From assembly GCF_900107535.1 (NCBI RefSeq), contig NZ_FNRA01000005.1:62001-126000 (forward strand): a stretch of 64,000 nt of DNA, given 5' to 3'. The position numbers and the translations under genes were made by a program. Shown piece after piece: positions 17,157-26,048 of this stretch (the first letter of the stretch is position 1; each line of letters starts with the position of its first letter). The DNA is from Pedobacter hartonius. GTDB lineage: Bacteria > Bacteroidota > Bacteroidia > Sphingobacteriales > Sphingobacteriaceae. The notes beneath the pieces were generated by a model. The model was not told the DNA's origin. It saw only the letters and a program-made list of their open reading frames with translations, and searched no databases.

Positions 17157-17522
17157 CTAAGAAGCCTGAAGGTGCTTTTCTATGCGGGCTACCAGGTGGT
17201 TCAGGTCGAATGGCTTACTGATAAAGTCATCGGCCGCGGATTCCTTTCTGATTTCGTCTTCGTTTGAATGTGCAGACATAATAATAACAGGGATATGTTT
17301 GCTGAGGTCATTGTTTTTGATGTAGCTGCAGATCTCTAATCCATTTCCGTCGGGAAGCATTACGTCAACCAGGTAGAGGTCTGGCAGGGGATTCTTCATA
17401 TTGGCTAAAAAGTCCTTTACGTTGGCTGACGACTGCACTTCATAGTCAAAATCCAGCAGAAAAAATTCTACAATATACCTGATATCTTCATTGTCCTCCA
17501 CTACATGTATATACTTCTTCAT
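17157..17522 (-). CDS. Receiver-only response regulator (CheY-like) C
   Basis: 121 aa single REC domain: VVEDNEDIRY acidic pocket, phospho-acceptor Asp in LVDVMLPDGNG, VIIMSAHSNED, and Lys in ISKPFDLNHLV. Nearest relative in the window is receiver A (shared DIRYI-type helix and DVMLPDGNG). No output domain and no kinase nearby. Confidence 0.92.
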   Translation of the reverse strand: MKKYIHVVEDNEDIRYIVEFFLLDFDYEVQSSANVKDFLANMKNPLPDLYLVDVMLPDGNGLEICSYIKNNDLSKHIPVIIMSAHSNEDEIRKESAADDFISKPFDLNHLVARIEKHLQAS

Positions 17523-17648
17523 CGTTTCATTATATGGTCATTGATGAATGACAACGGAAACAGAAAAAAATAGTTTTGTTTTTTTAACTACCCAATTTTA
17601 AACAGCGGTTGATAAATAAAAAATGATGCAACAACTCTATACATTTGA

Positions 17649-17697
17649 TTTTTTTATTAAAACTTTAAAATACTTTTCATTTTTTTTATTAAAGTTT
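17649..17697 (+). promoter_or_regulatory. Phased T-run repeats upstream of the ROK gene
   Basis: Two similar blocks, seven T plus ATTAAAACTTT (17649-17666) and eight T plus ATTAAAGTTT (17680-17697), spaced 32 bp, about three helical turns. They sit just upstream of the predicted -7 box and are candidate sites for the ROK protein itself or a curved-DNA element. Confidence 0.4.
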
Positions 17698-17709
17698 CAG
17701 TTTATTTTT

Positions 17710-17717
17710 TATGTTTG
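17710..17717 (+). promoter_or_regulatory. Candidate -7 box for the ROK-susCD operon
   Basis: TATGTTTG matches TAnnTTTG and would start transcription about 15 nt before the ATG at 17739. Confidence 0.45.
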
Positions 17718-17738
17718 AAGTATTAACTCTCTCAATTA

Positions 17739-18929
17739 ATGAACATCACTACCGAAAATGGCAGGAATTTAAGAATTCTGTTAATAAAGGAACTTTATTA
17801 TAAGCATCCTCTTTCTCTGACCGAGCTATGTAAAGTCACTAAAAAGAGCCTTTCATTGGTAACCAAGGCGATTGGTGGCTTAGTAGATGACGGGTATGTT
17901 GTTGAAGAGGGGCTTGCACCTTCAACTGGCGGAAGAAGGGCTTCCCAATTCCATTTAAATCCGGACAAGCAAAAATATATTGTTTCTGTTGCAGTTGATC
18001 AGCTGGTCACACGGCTGGTGATGTATGATTTGGCCAATAATGAAGTTATACCGGTAAAGTCTATTGATCTTTTGATCGCAGATGATCCTGATTCTGCAGA
18101 TAAACTCATTGATTTTATCCGGGAGAACATTCATACATCCGGTATTCAAATAGACAACCTGATAGGTTTAGGTTTGGGCATGCCCGGTTTTATCAGTATT
18201 GAAGAAGGAGCCAACTATTCTTACCTGAAACCAAAAAAGGATGTCAATCTGCGTAAATATTTAGCTGAGGAACTGGGCATACCGGTGTTCATAGACAATG
18301 ATTCGAGCCTGATTGCTATGGCCGAATCCAGGTTTGGAGTGGCTGCCGGCATGAGTGACGTCCTTGTTGCTAATATAGGCTGGGGTACCGGCTTGGGCAT
18401 GATTTTAAACGGACAGCTCTACAGGGGCAAGGGTGGGTACGCCGGGGAGTTCAGTCATATTCCGCTCTCCAATAAAAATAACTTATGCTCCTGCGGCAGA
18501 AGAGGCTGTCTGGAGGTAGAAACCTCACTGTTAGTCATGACCGAGAGGGCAAAATCTGAAATTGCCGAAGGCGCAGCGTCAAGCATGACCGAGCTTTTTA
18601 AAGACAGGGGCAAAGATATCGGAGAGCAGTTCCTGCTTGCAGCACGTAACCATGATCCGCTGGCTGTTTCCATCCTTTCTGATGCTGCATTCGCGTTAGG
18701 GAAGGGATTGGCTACGCTCATCCACATCATGAACCCCGAATGCATTGTACTGAGCGGACGCGGGGCAATTGCCGGTAAATTGCTGCTGCCACCTATTCAA
18801 CAAGCGATCAACCAGTTTTGTATTCCAAGGATGGCAAATCAAACCTCTGTTGTTCTTTCAGAGCTGACTGATCGTGCACAACTCCTTGCAGCTGCTGCTT
18901 TAGTAATCGAGAACCACAAATTCGAATAA
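17739..18929 (+). CDS. ROK-family transcriptional regulator (NagC/XylR-like)
   Basis: 396 aa. N-terminal winged helix-turn-helix (about 10-75; SLTELCKVTKKSLSLVTKAI and DGYVVEEG), then a sugar-kinase-like ROK domain (about 85-390) with FIDNDSSLIAMAESRFG, NIGWGTGLGMILNG, GGYAGEFSHIPL and the zinc motif CSCGRRGCLEVE. Members sense a sugar or sugar phosphate and usually repress. The gene lies 35 nt upstream of susC on the same strand, so regulator and transporter are likely cotranscribed, an arrangement that allows autoregulation of the whole unit. Confidence 0.93.
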   Translation: MNITTENGRNLRILLIKELYYKHPLSLTELCKVTKKSLSLVTKAIGGLVDDGYVVEEGLAPSTGGRRASQFHLNPDKQKYIVSVAVDQLVTRLVMYDLANNEVIPVKSIDLLIADDPDSADKLIDFIRENIHTSGIQIDNLIGLGLGMPGFISIEEGANYSYLKPKKDVNLRKYLAEELGIPVFIDNDSSLIAMAESRFGVAAGMSDVLVANIGWGTGLGMILNGQLYRGKGGYAGEFSHIPLSNKNNLCSCGRRGCLEVETSLLVMTERAKSEIAEGAASSMTELFKDRGKDIGEQFLLAARNHDPLAVSILSDAAFALGKGLATLIHIMNPECIVLSGRGAIAGKLLLPPIQQAINQFCIPRMANQTSVVLSELTDRAQLLAAAALVIENHKFE

Positions 18930-18964
18930 ACATTCCAACCATAAAACAACTAAACATAATCAAC

Positions 18965-21900
18965 ATGAAAAAAATCTACGTGAGGTGTTTTTGTGTCCTA
19001 TTGTTAAGCCTCTTGACAATGAGCACCTATGCACAAAAGACAGTAACAGGAACGGTGAAAGATGCCGGAGGCGATCCCCTTCCTGCGGTAAGTGTAATGG
19101 TAAAAGGTACAAAACTGGGTACCAATACTGACGGGACCGGCAGGTTCTCCATATCAGCGCCTGCAAATGCCGTATTGGTATTCAGGTACCTGGGCTTCAA
19201 AATACAGGAAACAGCAGTTGGCACATCGGGTATCGTAAATGTGGTATTGCTGGAAGATAAAAATGACCTGTCTGAGGTTGTTGTGACGGCACTCGGAATC
19301 CAGCGGGAAAAGAAATCCCTGGGTTATGCCGTACAGGAAGTGAAAGGCAGCACCCTGGTTGAGACACGTGAACCGAACCTGGTGAACACGCTTTCCGGTA
19401 AAGTAGCGGGATTACAGGTTACGCGTTCGAGTAACGGGCCTGCGGGATCATCAAAGATCACCCTGAGGGGGAATAATTCACTGACGGGTGATAACCAGCC
19501 GCTTATTGTTGTTGATGGTATTCCGCTGAATAACTTTACAGGGAACATCAATCCTTCAAGCGGTGTGCTGAACAATGATTACTATAACCCGGCAATAGAT
19601 ATGGGAAATGGTCTTTCGGATATCAACCCTGAAGATATCGAGAGTATTTCCGTGTTAAAAGGCCCATCTGCATCAGCGCTATACGGTTCAAGAGCCGGTA
19701 ATGGTGTGATTATGGTGACCACCAAAAGTGGGAAATTACAAAAAGGACTCGGAATAACGGTATCCTCTACTTTAGGCATTGAAAGCGTTTTTACTAATCC
19801 TAAATTACAGGGCGACTTTGGTCAGGGCACCAATGGTGTTTTTGATAAAGTTTCTGATTTAAGCTGGGGACCTAAAATCAGCGGTCAGTCGGTAGCTGCA
19901 TGGAATGGCGACGGCCCGCTCCGGTCGTATGATAACATCGGTAACTATGTTGATCAGGGGATCAGTTCCAATCAAAGCGTTTCTTTCCAGCAACAGGTAA
20001 ATTCTACCTCGGTCTATACCTCATTTAATAAGCTTGATGATAAAAGTATTATCCCGGGTGCAGAACTGCACAGAACTAACCTGCTGGCCAGGGCAACCAG
20101 CAAATTTGGTAAGGATGACAGGTGGGTAACGGATACTAAAATACAATATACCAACTCGAAGGCAGAGAACAGGCCAAACAACGGGGCAAATGTGAACAAC
20201 GTGTTTGCTACATTATATAATCTTCCAAGATCCCTGGACATTACGCAGTTTAATCCATCTACGGACAGAGACGGTAAAATGATCTGGTATAATCCGACCA
20301 GTACCGACCTCAACCCTTACTGGGCCAAACAGTATAACCTGAACCAGGATGTTCGTGACAGATATGTGATGAACGGGTCTGTAAAATATAATTTTAACAG
20401 CTGGCTGAATGCAGAGCTCAAAGGCGGTGCCGACAGCTACAGCACTACTGTTGAGGGTAAGTTATACGGAGGAAGTCCTTCTTCAGCAACAGGTCAGTAC
20501 AGCCTGAGCAAGGAAACTTTTACAGAAACTAACTTTAGTGCTTTGATCTCCGGCCGTAAAGACAATGTTTTCGGCCGTTTGGGCGGAGCGTTCTCTGCGG
20601 GCGGTAACCTGATGTCACAGGAAAACAGTATCCTGGGTTCCAGCTCAGGCCAGCTGGTCGTGCCAAACTTATTCTCCCTCAATAATGGTATAAACAGCCC
20701 CACTGTTTCACAGACTTACAGACGTAAAAAGATCAATTCAGTGTACGGTACGGCGCAGCTGAACTGGGATGGTTATTTATTCCTGGATGGTACATTCAGA
20801 AATGACTGGAGCTCTACTTTGAGCCCGTCCAACCGTTCTTTCTTTTATCCATCTGTCAGTTTATCTTATGTGGTTACTGAGATGTTTACAAAAATGGGTA
20901 AAACATTGCCAACCTGGTTAAGTTTTGCCAAACTGCGAGCTTCATACGCTACTGTGGGTAATGATTTGGGCGCATATCAATTGTACAACACGTATAATAT
21001 TGGGAAAGACCCTAACGGAAATACTACAGCCAGCAGAAATGGCGTATTGTTCGATGAGAATGTGGTGAATGAACTGATCAAATCATTTGAAGCAGGCGCT
21101 GAAATGCGTTTCCTGAACGGCCGCTTTGGCTTTGATCTTTCATTTTATAAATCCAATGCAACCAACCAGCTGATTGACCTTCCATTAGACCCGCTGAGTG
21201 GTTATTCATCAAAAAAGATCAATGCCGGAAATATTCAGAATAAAGGTGTGGAGCTGATGGTGGATGCAAATATCCTCAGCAATCCGAATTCACTGAACTG
21301 GAACCTTTCTGCAAACTATTCACATAATGACAATACCGTAAAGTATCTGAGCGGTGATGTAAGTCAGTACAGACTTGGAGGATATGACGACATCAGTATC
21401 CTGGCTGTTGCCGGAGGAAAATACGGAGAAATCTACGGAAGTAAATTTTTACGGGTAAATAGCCCGGGCAGTGCTTTAGACGGGCAGCTGCTCCTGGATG
21501 CCAATGGTCTTCCTCAGAGAGGCGAGCAGAATGTGAAATTAGGAAACCAGCAGGCAGATGCCCTGATTGGTATTACCAACACATTTGGCTATAAAGGATT
21601 TAACCTGTCGTTTTTGGTTGACGGACGTTTTGGTGGAAAGATCTTCTCTGGCACACTGGCGCAGATGCAGGAAAACGGTACAGCCAATAATACGGTTGTG
21701 AATGGGCTGAGAGATAATATGGTTGCCGCAGGTGCTGTGTTAAATACCGCCAGCAATACCTATGAAGCAAATACGCATGCAGTAAGTCCTCAGCAATACT
21801 GGTCAGCTGTTGCCGGAGTTGGTAACCTGGGAATTACCGAGGCCAACCTGTATGATGCAACCAATATCCGTTTAAGAAACGTTAACCTGAGTTATAACAT

Positions 21901-22102
21901 TTCTCCGAAACTATTGGCTAAAACGTTCGTTCAGCGGGCGAAGATCGGAGTGTCCTGTAACAATGTCTGGTTAATCACCAGCCACCTGAATGGCATCGAT
22001 CCTGAGTCGGTTTTTGCAACAGGCGGAAATGCTGTAGGATTTGAAAACTCCAGCCCCCCAACCACGCGTACGTTCTCATTCAACTTAACCTTAGGCTTTT
22101 AA
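18965..22102 (+). CDS. SusC-family TonB-dependent outer-membrane transporter 1
   Basis: 1045 aa. Signal peptide (about 1-23, ending STYAQ), carboxypeptidase-regulatory-like beta-sandwich (about 26-100, VTGTVKDAGGDPLPAVSVMV), TonB box region (SEVVVTALGI), plug domain (about 120-235, with the SusC signature NSLTGDNQPLIVVDGIPL and ASALYGSRAGNGVIMVTTK) and a 22-strand barrel ending with an aromatic Phe (LTLGF). Energised import of an oligosaccharide or other bulky nutrient in complex with the SusD-like partner 18 nt downstream. No glycoside hydrolase gene accompanies this pair, so the substrate is unknown. Confidence 0.95.
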   Translation: MKKIYVRCFCVLLLSLLTMSTYAQKTVTGTVKDAGGDPLPAVSVMVKGTKLGTNTDGTGRFSISAPANAVLVFRYLGFKIQETAVGTSGIVNVVLLEDKNDLSEVVVTALGIQREKKSLGYAVQEVKGSTLVETREPNLVNTLSGKVAGLQVTRSSNGPAGSSKITLRGNNSLTGDNQPLIVVDGIPLNNFTGNINPSSGVLNNDYYNPAIDMGNGLSDINPEDIESISVLKGPSASALYGSRAGNGVIMVTTKSGKLQKGLGITVSSTLGIESVFTNPKLQGDFGQGTNGVFDKVSDLSWGPKISGQSVAAWNGDGPLRSYDNIGNYVDQGISSNQSVSFQQQVNSTSVYTSFNKLDDKSIIPGAELHRTNLLARATSKFGKDDRWVTDTKIQYTNSKAENRPNNGANVNNVFATLYNLPRSLDITQFNPSTDRDGKMIWYNPTSTDLNPYWAKQYNLNQDVRDRYVMNGSVKYNFNSWLNAELKGGADSYSTTVEGKLYGGSPSSATGQYSLSKETFTETNFSALISGRKDNVFGRLGGAFSAGGNLMSQENSILGSSSGQLVVPNLFSLNNGINSPTVSQTYRRKKINSVYGTAQLNWDGYLFLDGTFRNDWSSTLSPSNRSFFYPSVSLSYVVTEMFTKMGKTLPTWLSFAKLRASYATVGNDLGAYQLYNTYNIGKDPNGNTTASRNGVLFDENVVNELIKSFEAGAEMRFLNGRFGFDLSFYKSNATNQLIDLPLDPLSGYSSKKINAGNIQNKGVELMVDANILSNPNSLNWNLSANYSHNDNTVKYLSGDVSQYRLGGYDDISILAVAGGKYGEIYGSKFLRVNSPGSALDGQLLLDANGLPQRGEQNVKLGNQQADALIGITNTFGYKGFNLSFLVDGRFGGKIFSGTLAQMQENGTANNTVVNGLRDNMVAAGAVLNTASNTYEANTHAVSPQQYWSAVAGVGNLGITEANLYDATNIRLRNVNLSYNISPKLLAKTFVQRAKIGVSCNNVWLITSHLNGIDPESVFATGGNAVGFENSSPPTTRTFSFNLTLGF

Positions 22103-22120
22103 TCATAATATAACCATATC

Positions 22121-24022
22121 ATGAACTCAATATTTAAAAAATCATGCGTTGTCCTTACAGCAACCCTGATAATGGTATCCTGTAAAAAATTCGATGAAGT
22201 AAATGTAAATCCTACTGCTGCAAATGATGAGCAGGTGCAGGTTGAATATTTTATCAATAACTCTATTGTTGAAGCCCAGATGAACCCGGATGTTGCAGAA
22301 AGATCTTTTGTACTTTACTGGAAACCGGCAGGCCGGCAGGCCGCTGATGTGGACGGCGGCGTGATCTCATGGGCCGACTATAATGACGGCTGGTCCGGCG
22401 CCTATTACAACCAGGTATCAGGATGGCTGAACTCCGCAAATACGGCCATACAGATTGGTAATAAACAAATCGAGGCGGGAACGTCCAAAACATATACCAA
22501 TAACCTGATCCAGGTAGCCAGGATCTGGAGAGCCTATCTGATGAGTGAAATGTCAGACAACTTTGGCCCCATCCCTGTTAAAGGTTTTGAAGGTGTTAAT
22601 CCCGATTTTTCAGATGTTAAAACGGTTTATTATTATATACTGGATGAATTAAAGGATGCCAGTTCGAAACTGGACATGGCAGTAGCCAATCCGTCCGGCC
22701 TGGATAAACAGGATCCTGCTTACGGCTACAAATATGCCATGTGGAAAAAATACGCGAACTCTATGCGTTTGCGTCTGGCAATGCGTTTATCTGAAGTGGA
22801 TGCCGCTAAAGCGAAATCAGAATTTGAAGCCGCCGCTGCAACAAACGATTTTATCACCCTTCAAACGGAAAGCTTCCAGGTACAGGAAGTAGATGGCTGG
22901 AGTGCGCTTACAGGGGTAATGACCAGATCATGGGATACACAGCCGCTTTCTGCTACACTGAATAATTTATTCGTTGGTCTGGGCGGTATCCAGACCCAAT
23001 CACAGCTGGCGGGCAGCTTTCAGCCTTATATTAAACCTGCAAACTGGTTAGGCCAGAGATATCCCGATCAGTTCAGCACTAAAACGAATGATCCTGCGGC
23101 GGGATACTGGTTCAACGGATTACCGTTCACGATTGACCCGCGTGCCTATGTATTGTTTAGTATTCCCGGCGATATTAATAATACCAACTATCCGAAACAG
23201 AATGGCGACTATGATAAGATCACTAAAAGACTGCTTAGAAATGCAGCCGGAGCAACTGTAAAAGAAGTTGATGCCGCTTATACCTGGAATGCTAAAACTG
23301 ACGGTAACTGGGGTGCAAAAGACCCGATGAACCAGTTAGTGAATTATGGTGGCACTATGCCGCGTATCAATAACCAATTCAGAAACAGTACCCAAAAGAG
23401 GTTGTTTTTTGGGCCATGGGAAACTTACTTCCTGTTGGCAGAAGGTGCAGAAAGAGGATGGGCAACTCCGGTTACAGCACAGACTGCCTATGAAACCGGT
23501 ATTGCCAAAAGTTTTGAATACTGGGGCATAGCCTTAGGTACTTACCTGACATCTCAGGATTATAACAGGGTTGGAACTTCGGTGAGCTGGAACCACACTG
23601 CTGAACCAACATCCCGCGTGATGAACTACGAGGACGGCATCACCGGTGCTGCAGGCAGCACAACCGTAGCTTATCCAAAAAATGATCTTTACAAAAACGG
23701 AACGGTAAAAAATGATCACCTGACAAAGATCATCACTCAGAAATTCATTGCCCAAACTCCATGGTTACCTTTAGAAACCTGGAATGACCATAGAAGGTTA
23801 GGGCTGCCTTTCTTTGAAAACCCGGTTACCGAACTTCCTATTACCACATTGCCGGCATTAACGGATGCAACCTATATGACCAGCAGCGTAAAGTTTTTTC
23901 CGCAACGCCTGAAATATCCTTCAAGTTTACCGAATGCCAATTCAACTGGTTACGGTCAGGCTGTGAGTGCATTGGGCGGGCAGGATGCTGTTCTGACGCC
24001 ATTGTGGTGGGCTCAGAAATAG
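22121..24022 (+). CDS. SusD/RagB-like nutrient-binding lipoprotein 1
   Basis: 633 aa, surface lipoprotein that forms the lid of the SusC channel. Lipoprotein signal with Cys in TLIMVSCKKFDEVNVNP. It belongs to the longer SusD_2-type group rather than classic SusD: TPR-like helices include WRAYLMSEMSDNFGPIPVKG and YKYAMWKKYANSMRLRLAMRL. The C-terminus holds WLPLETWNDHRRLGLPFFENP. Directly downstream of SusC 1 and followed by a strong terminator. Confidence 0.92.
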   Translation: MNSIFKKSCVVLTATLIMVSCKKFDEVNVNPTAANDEQVQVEYFINNSIVEAQMNPDVAERSFVLYWKPAGRQAADVDGGVISWADYNDGWSGAYYNQVSGWLNSANTAIQIGNKQIEAGTSKTYTNNLIQVARIWRAYLMSEMSDNFGPIPVKGFEGVNPDFSDVKTVYYYILDELKDASSKLDMAVANPSGLDKQDPAYGYKYAMWKKYANSMRLRLAMRLSEVDAAKAKSEFEAAAATNDFITLQTESFQVQEVDGWSALTGVMTRSWDTQPLSATLNNLFVGLGGIQTQSQLAGSFQPYIKPANWLGQRYPDQFSTKTNDPAAGYWFNGLPFTIDPRAYVLFSIPGDINNTNYPKQNGDYDKITKRLLRNAAGATVKEVDAAYTWNAKTDGNWGAKDPMNQLVNYGGTMPRINNQFRNSTQKRLFFGPWETYFLLAEGAERGWATPVTAQTAYETGIAKSFEYWGIALGTYLTSQDYNRVGTSVSWNHTAEPTSRVMNYEDGITGAAGSTTVAYPKNDLYKNGTVKNDHLTKIITQKFIAQTPWLPLETWNDHRRLGLPFFENPVTELPITTLPALTDATYMTSSVKFFPQRLKYPSSLPNANSTGYGQAVSALGGQDAVLTPLWWAQK

Positions 24023-24042
24023 TATAAAATGAACTGTTGAGA

Positions 24043-24077
24043 AGCGAATGGCCCGAGCAGCCATTCGCTTTTTTTTT
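24043..24077 (+). terminator. Intrinsic terminator of the ROK-susCD operon
   Basis: AGCGAATGGC pairs perfectly with GCCATTCGCT around a 7-nt loop and is followed by a run of nine T. Confidence 0.9.
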
Positions 24078-24126
24078 ACTCCAATCAAATACAGATTAGT
24101 TCATATTAACTTAACTTATTGTTTAA

Positions 24127-24134
24127 TAGCTTTG
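24127..24134 (+). promoter_or_regulatory. Candidate -7 box for the YdcF-like gene
   Basis: TAGCTTTG matches TAnnTTTG, 18 nt before the ATG at 24152. No clear -33 element was seen. Confidence 0.4.
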
Positions 24135-24151
24135 CAGTATAATTTTAACAA

Positions 24152-25408
24152 ATGAACAAGGTATTTTTATTCACTGCTTTACTGTTTTTATCCGTGCATG
24201 GGTTTGCCCAAAAATCACAGCCTGATCCTAAGTATAAGCTCATCAGCGGTGGAAATTATGTTCAGTCCAAGAATTACTACCTGCTGACCCTGTTCAACCA
24301 GGTCCCGGAATTGAAGAAGATGCTGGTAAGCGATCCGGTATTATCTAAAATAGGTTCCGGCAAACAGGCCGGCTTTGCTGATGCTGTAAAAAGCTGCGGG
24401 AAGGATGTGGGCTGTTATATCCGTGCAGCGAAATTTACCGACGAAGAAATCAGAAACGTAGGAGCAAGGCTTGGTGAGTTATACCGGGCAGATAATGAGC
24501 TGGGAAAACTGGTGGCAAATCACCTGATTCCTTCAGGATGTTATTCTTTGTATGCTGAAATGAGCGGCCGCGAAATGCTGACCCGCGTTTGGGAACAGGA
24601 TGCGAAAGCAGTTAACTATACGATCAGTGTGTACGCTGAAGGACAAAAGCCGAATTACGCGCAGATAGATTCTATCAGTTTTAACGTCAGGGACAAAAGT
24701 TACCCTGAGCTGATGGCACTGAATACCGGGCTTTCCGCTGCTGAAGCAAAAAAGGAAGGGTTATTCTTTTCGCCTTCCCTGATTTTTGCGCTGCACAGCC
24801 TGGAAATGAATGAACGGAACCGTGCCGCAGATGAAGAACCTTTAGCTGAAACGGTAAATAAAGTGGCTTATGATTACTCCAAAAAGATAAAGTGGGAGCA
24901 GTACAGGTATACCCTGATCCTGGTTCCCGGAGCCGGGCCCGAAGAAAGGGACACGGAGCTCAGTGCGGGCGGAATGCTGAGGTGCCGGCTTGCTGCCCTG
25001 CAGTACCAGGACGGCCTTGCCCCCTATATTATGGTGTCAGGCGGCTGCGTTCATCCCTTCAAGACAAAATATAATGAAGCCCTGGAGATGAAAAAATTCA
25101 TGGTCGGGGTACTTCATATTCCTGAACATGCCATACTGGTAGAGCCGCATGCCAGGCATACCACGACCAACCTGCGCAACTGCGCAAGGCTGATCTTCAG
25201 GTACGGTTTTCCTATGGATAAACCCTTTCTTACCTCAACTGCAGCCTCCCAGAGTTATTACATTACCGATATTGTTCCCGGCAGGTCTAAAAAGGAACTG
25301 GGTTATCTACCTTACAGAAACGGGAAGAGGTTTTCTGATACCGAGGCCGAAATCTATCCCCTGGCAGTTTCACTGCAGATCGATTTTGATGAACCAATGG
25401 ATCCATAA
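24152..25408 (+). CDS. YdcF/DUF218-family exported protein
   Basis: 418 aa. Signal peptide MNKVFLFTALLFLSVHGFAQ, an N-terminal half of unknown type (about 25-245, with a Cys pair CGKDVGCY), and a DUF218 (ElyC/SanA/YdcF) domain from about 250: YTLILVPGAGPEE, APYIMVSGGCVHPF, EALEMKKFM and the conserved EPHARHTTTNLRNCARL. DUF218 proteins are Rossmann-like and some act in envelope or vancomycin-sensitivity functions; the reaction is not established. Preceded by a terminator and its own -7 box. Confidence 0.85.
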   Translation: MNKVFLFTALLFLSVHGFAQKSQPDPKYKLISGGNYVQSKNYYLLTLFNQVPELKKMLVSDPVLSKIGSGKQAGFADAVKSCGKDVGCYIRAAKFTDEEIRNVGARLGELYRADNELGKLVANHLIPSGCYSLYAEMSGREMLTRVWEQDAKAVNYTISVYAEGQKPNYAQIDSISFNVRDKSYPELMALNTGLSAAEAKKEGLFFSPSLIFALHSLEMNERNRAADEEPLAETVNKVAYDYSKKIKWEQYRYTLILVPGAGPEERDTELSAGGMLRCRLAALQYQDGLAPYIMVSGGCVHPFKTKYNEALEMKKFMVGVLHIPEHAILVEPHARHTTTNLRNCARLIFRYGFPMDKPFLTSTAASQSYYITDIVPGRSKKELGYLPYRNGKRFSDTEAEIYPLAVSLQIDFDEPMDP

Positions 25409-25464
25409 AAGGGTGTTTAATATATTCTTAACATTAGGGTAATCCCATGAATATACGATAAGCC

Positions 25465-25472
25465 TACTTTTG
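25465..25472 (+). promoter_or_regulatory. Candidate -7 box for the ECF sigma gene
   Basis: TACTTTTG matches TAnnTTTG. It overlaps an in-frame TTG at 25470, so the ATG at 25500 is the better translation start. Confidence 0.4.
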
Positions 25473-25499
25473 GTGCCAAAGCTGAGGCTGACGAATATC

Positions 25500-26039
25500 A
25501 TGATGGATAGAGACTTATTTCAGAAATTCTATCAGGAACATAAGAAAAGTGTTTTTGCAGTAGTGAACCTGCGTCTTCCGGATTTAGAGGATGCTAAAGA
25601 TGTGGTACAGGAAATCTTTCTGGAGCTCTGGCTGAAAAGGGACAGCCTGCACACTATTCGTGAGATACAGCCCTATCTGTATGTAATTGCCAGGAACCAG
25701 GTGATTTCCGCTTTTCGCAGAAAAAATATCCAGCTGAAGAATGAAGGTCTTTTACTGGAAGGGCTGAATACCCTTGATCATTCTGCCGAAGAAAATACGA
25801 TGGCACGTGAACTGCATCAGCAGATCAATGTGATCGTGGAAAAGCTTCCGGAAACAACCCGTCAGTGTTACCAGCTCAGTAAAAATGAAGGGAAGAAAAA
25901 CGGAGAGATCGCAGACCTTTTGAATATCTCTGAGAAAACCGTACGTAATAATATTTCCGAAGCGCTAAAACGATTGAGAATCCTATTAAAGGAAAATCAT
26001 CCTGAAATATTTGCCTTATTCCTTTTTCTGTTAAAATAA
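25500..26039 (+). CDS. ECF-type RNA polymerase sigma-70 factor (FecI/Bacteroidota group)
   Basis: 179 aa from the ATG at 25500 (MMDRDLFQKFYQEH). Region 2 is seen as LEDAKDVVQEIFLELWLKRD and region 4 as ISEKTVRNNISEALKRLRILL, with the hydrophobic C-terminal tail (FALFLFLLK) typical of the sigma factors that work with FecR-type anti-sigma proteins in Bacteroidota. No anti-sigma gene follows; the next gene is convergent. The only FecR gene of the window is about 30 kb away and lacks its own sigma gene. Confidence 0.9.
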   Translation: MMDRDLFQKFYQEHKKSVFAVVNLRLPDLEDAKDVVQEIFLELWLKRDSLHTIREIQPYLYVIARNQVISAFRRKNIQLKNEGLLLEGLNTLDHSAEENTMARELHQQINVIVEKLPETTRQCYQLSKNEGKKNGEIADLLNISEKTVRNNISEALKRLRILLKENHPEIFALFLFLLK

Positions 26040-26048
26040 ACTGTCTGC

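Noticed and set aside
25470..25499. TTG start for the ECF sigma gene
   Set aside because: The TTG lies inside the predicted -7 box; the ATG at 25500 gives the usual N-terminus.
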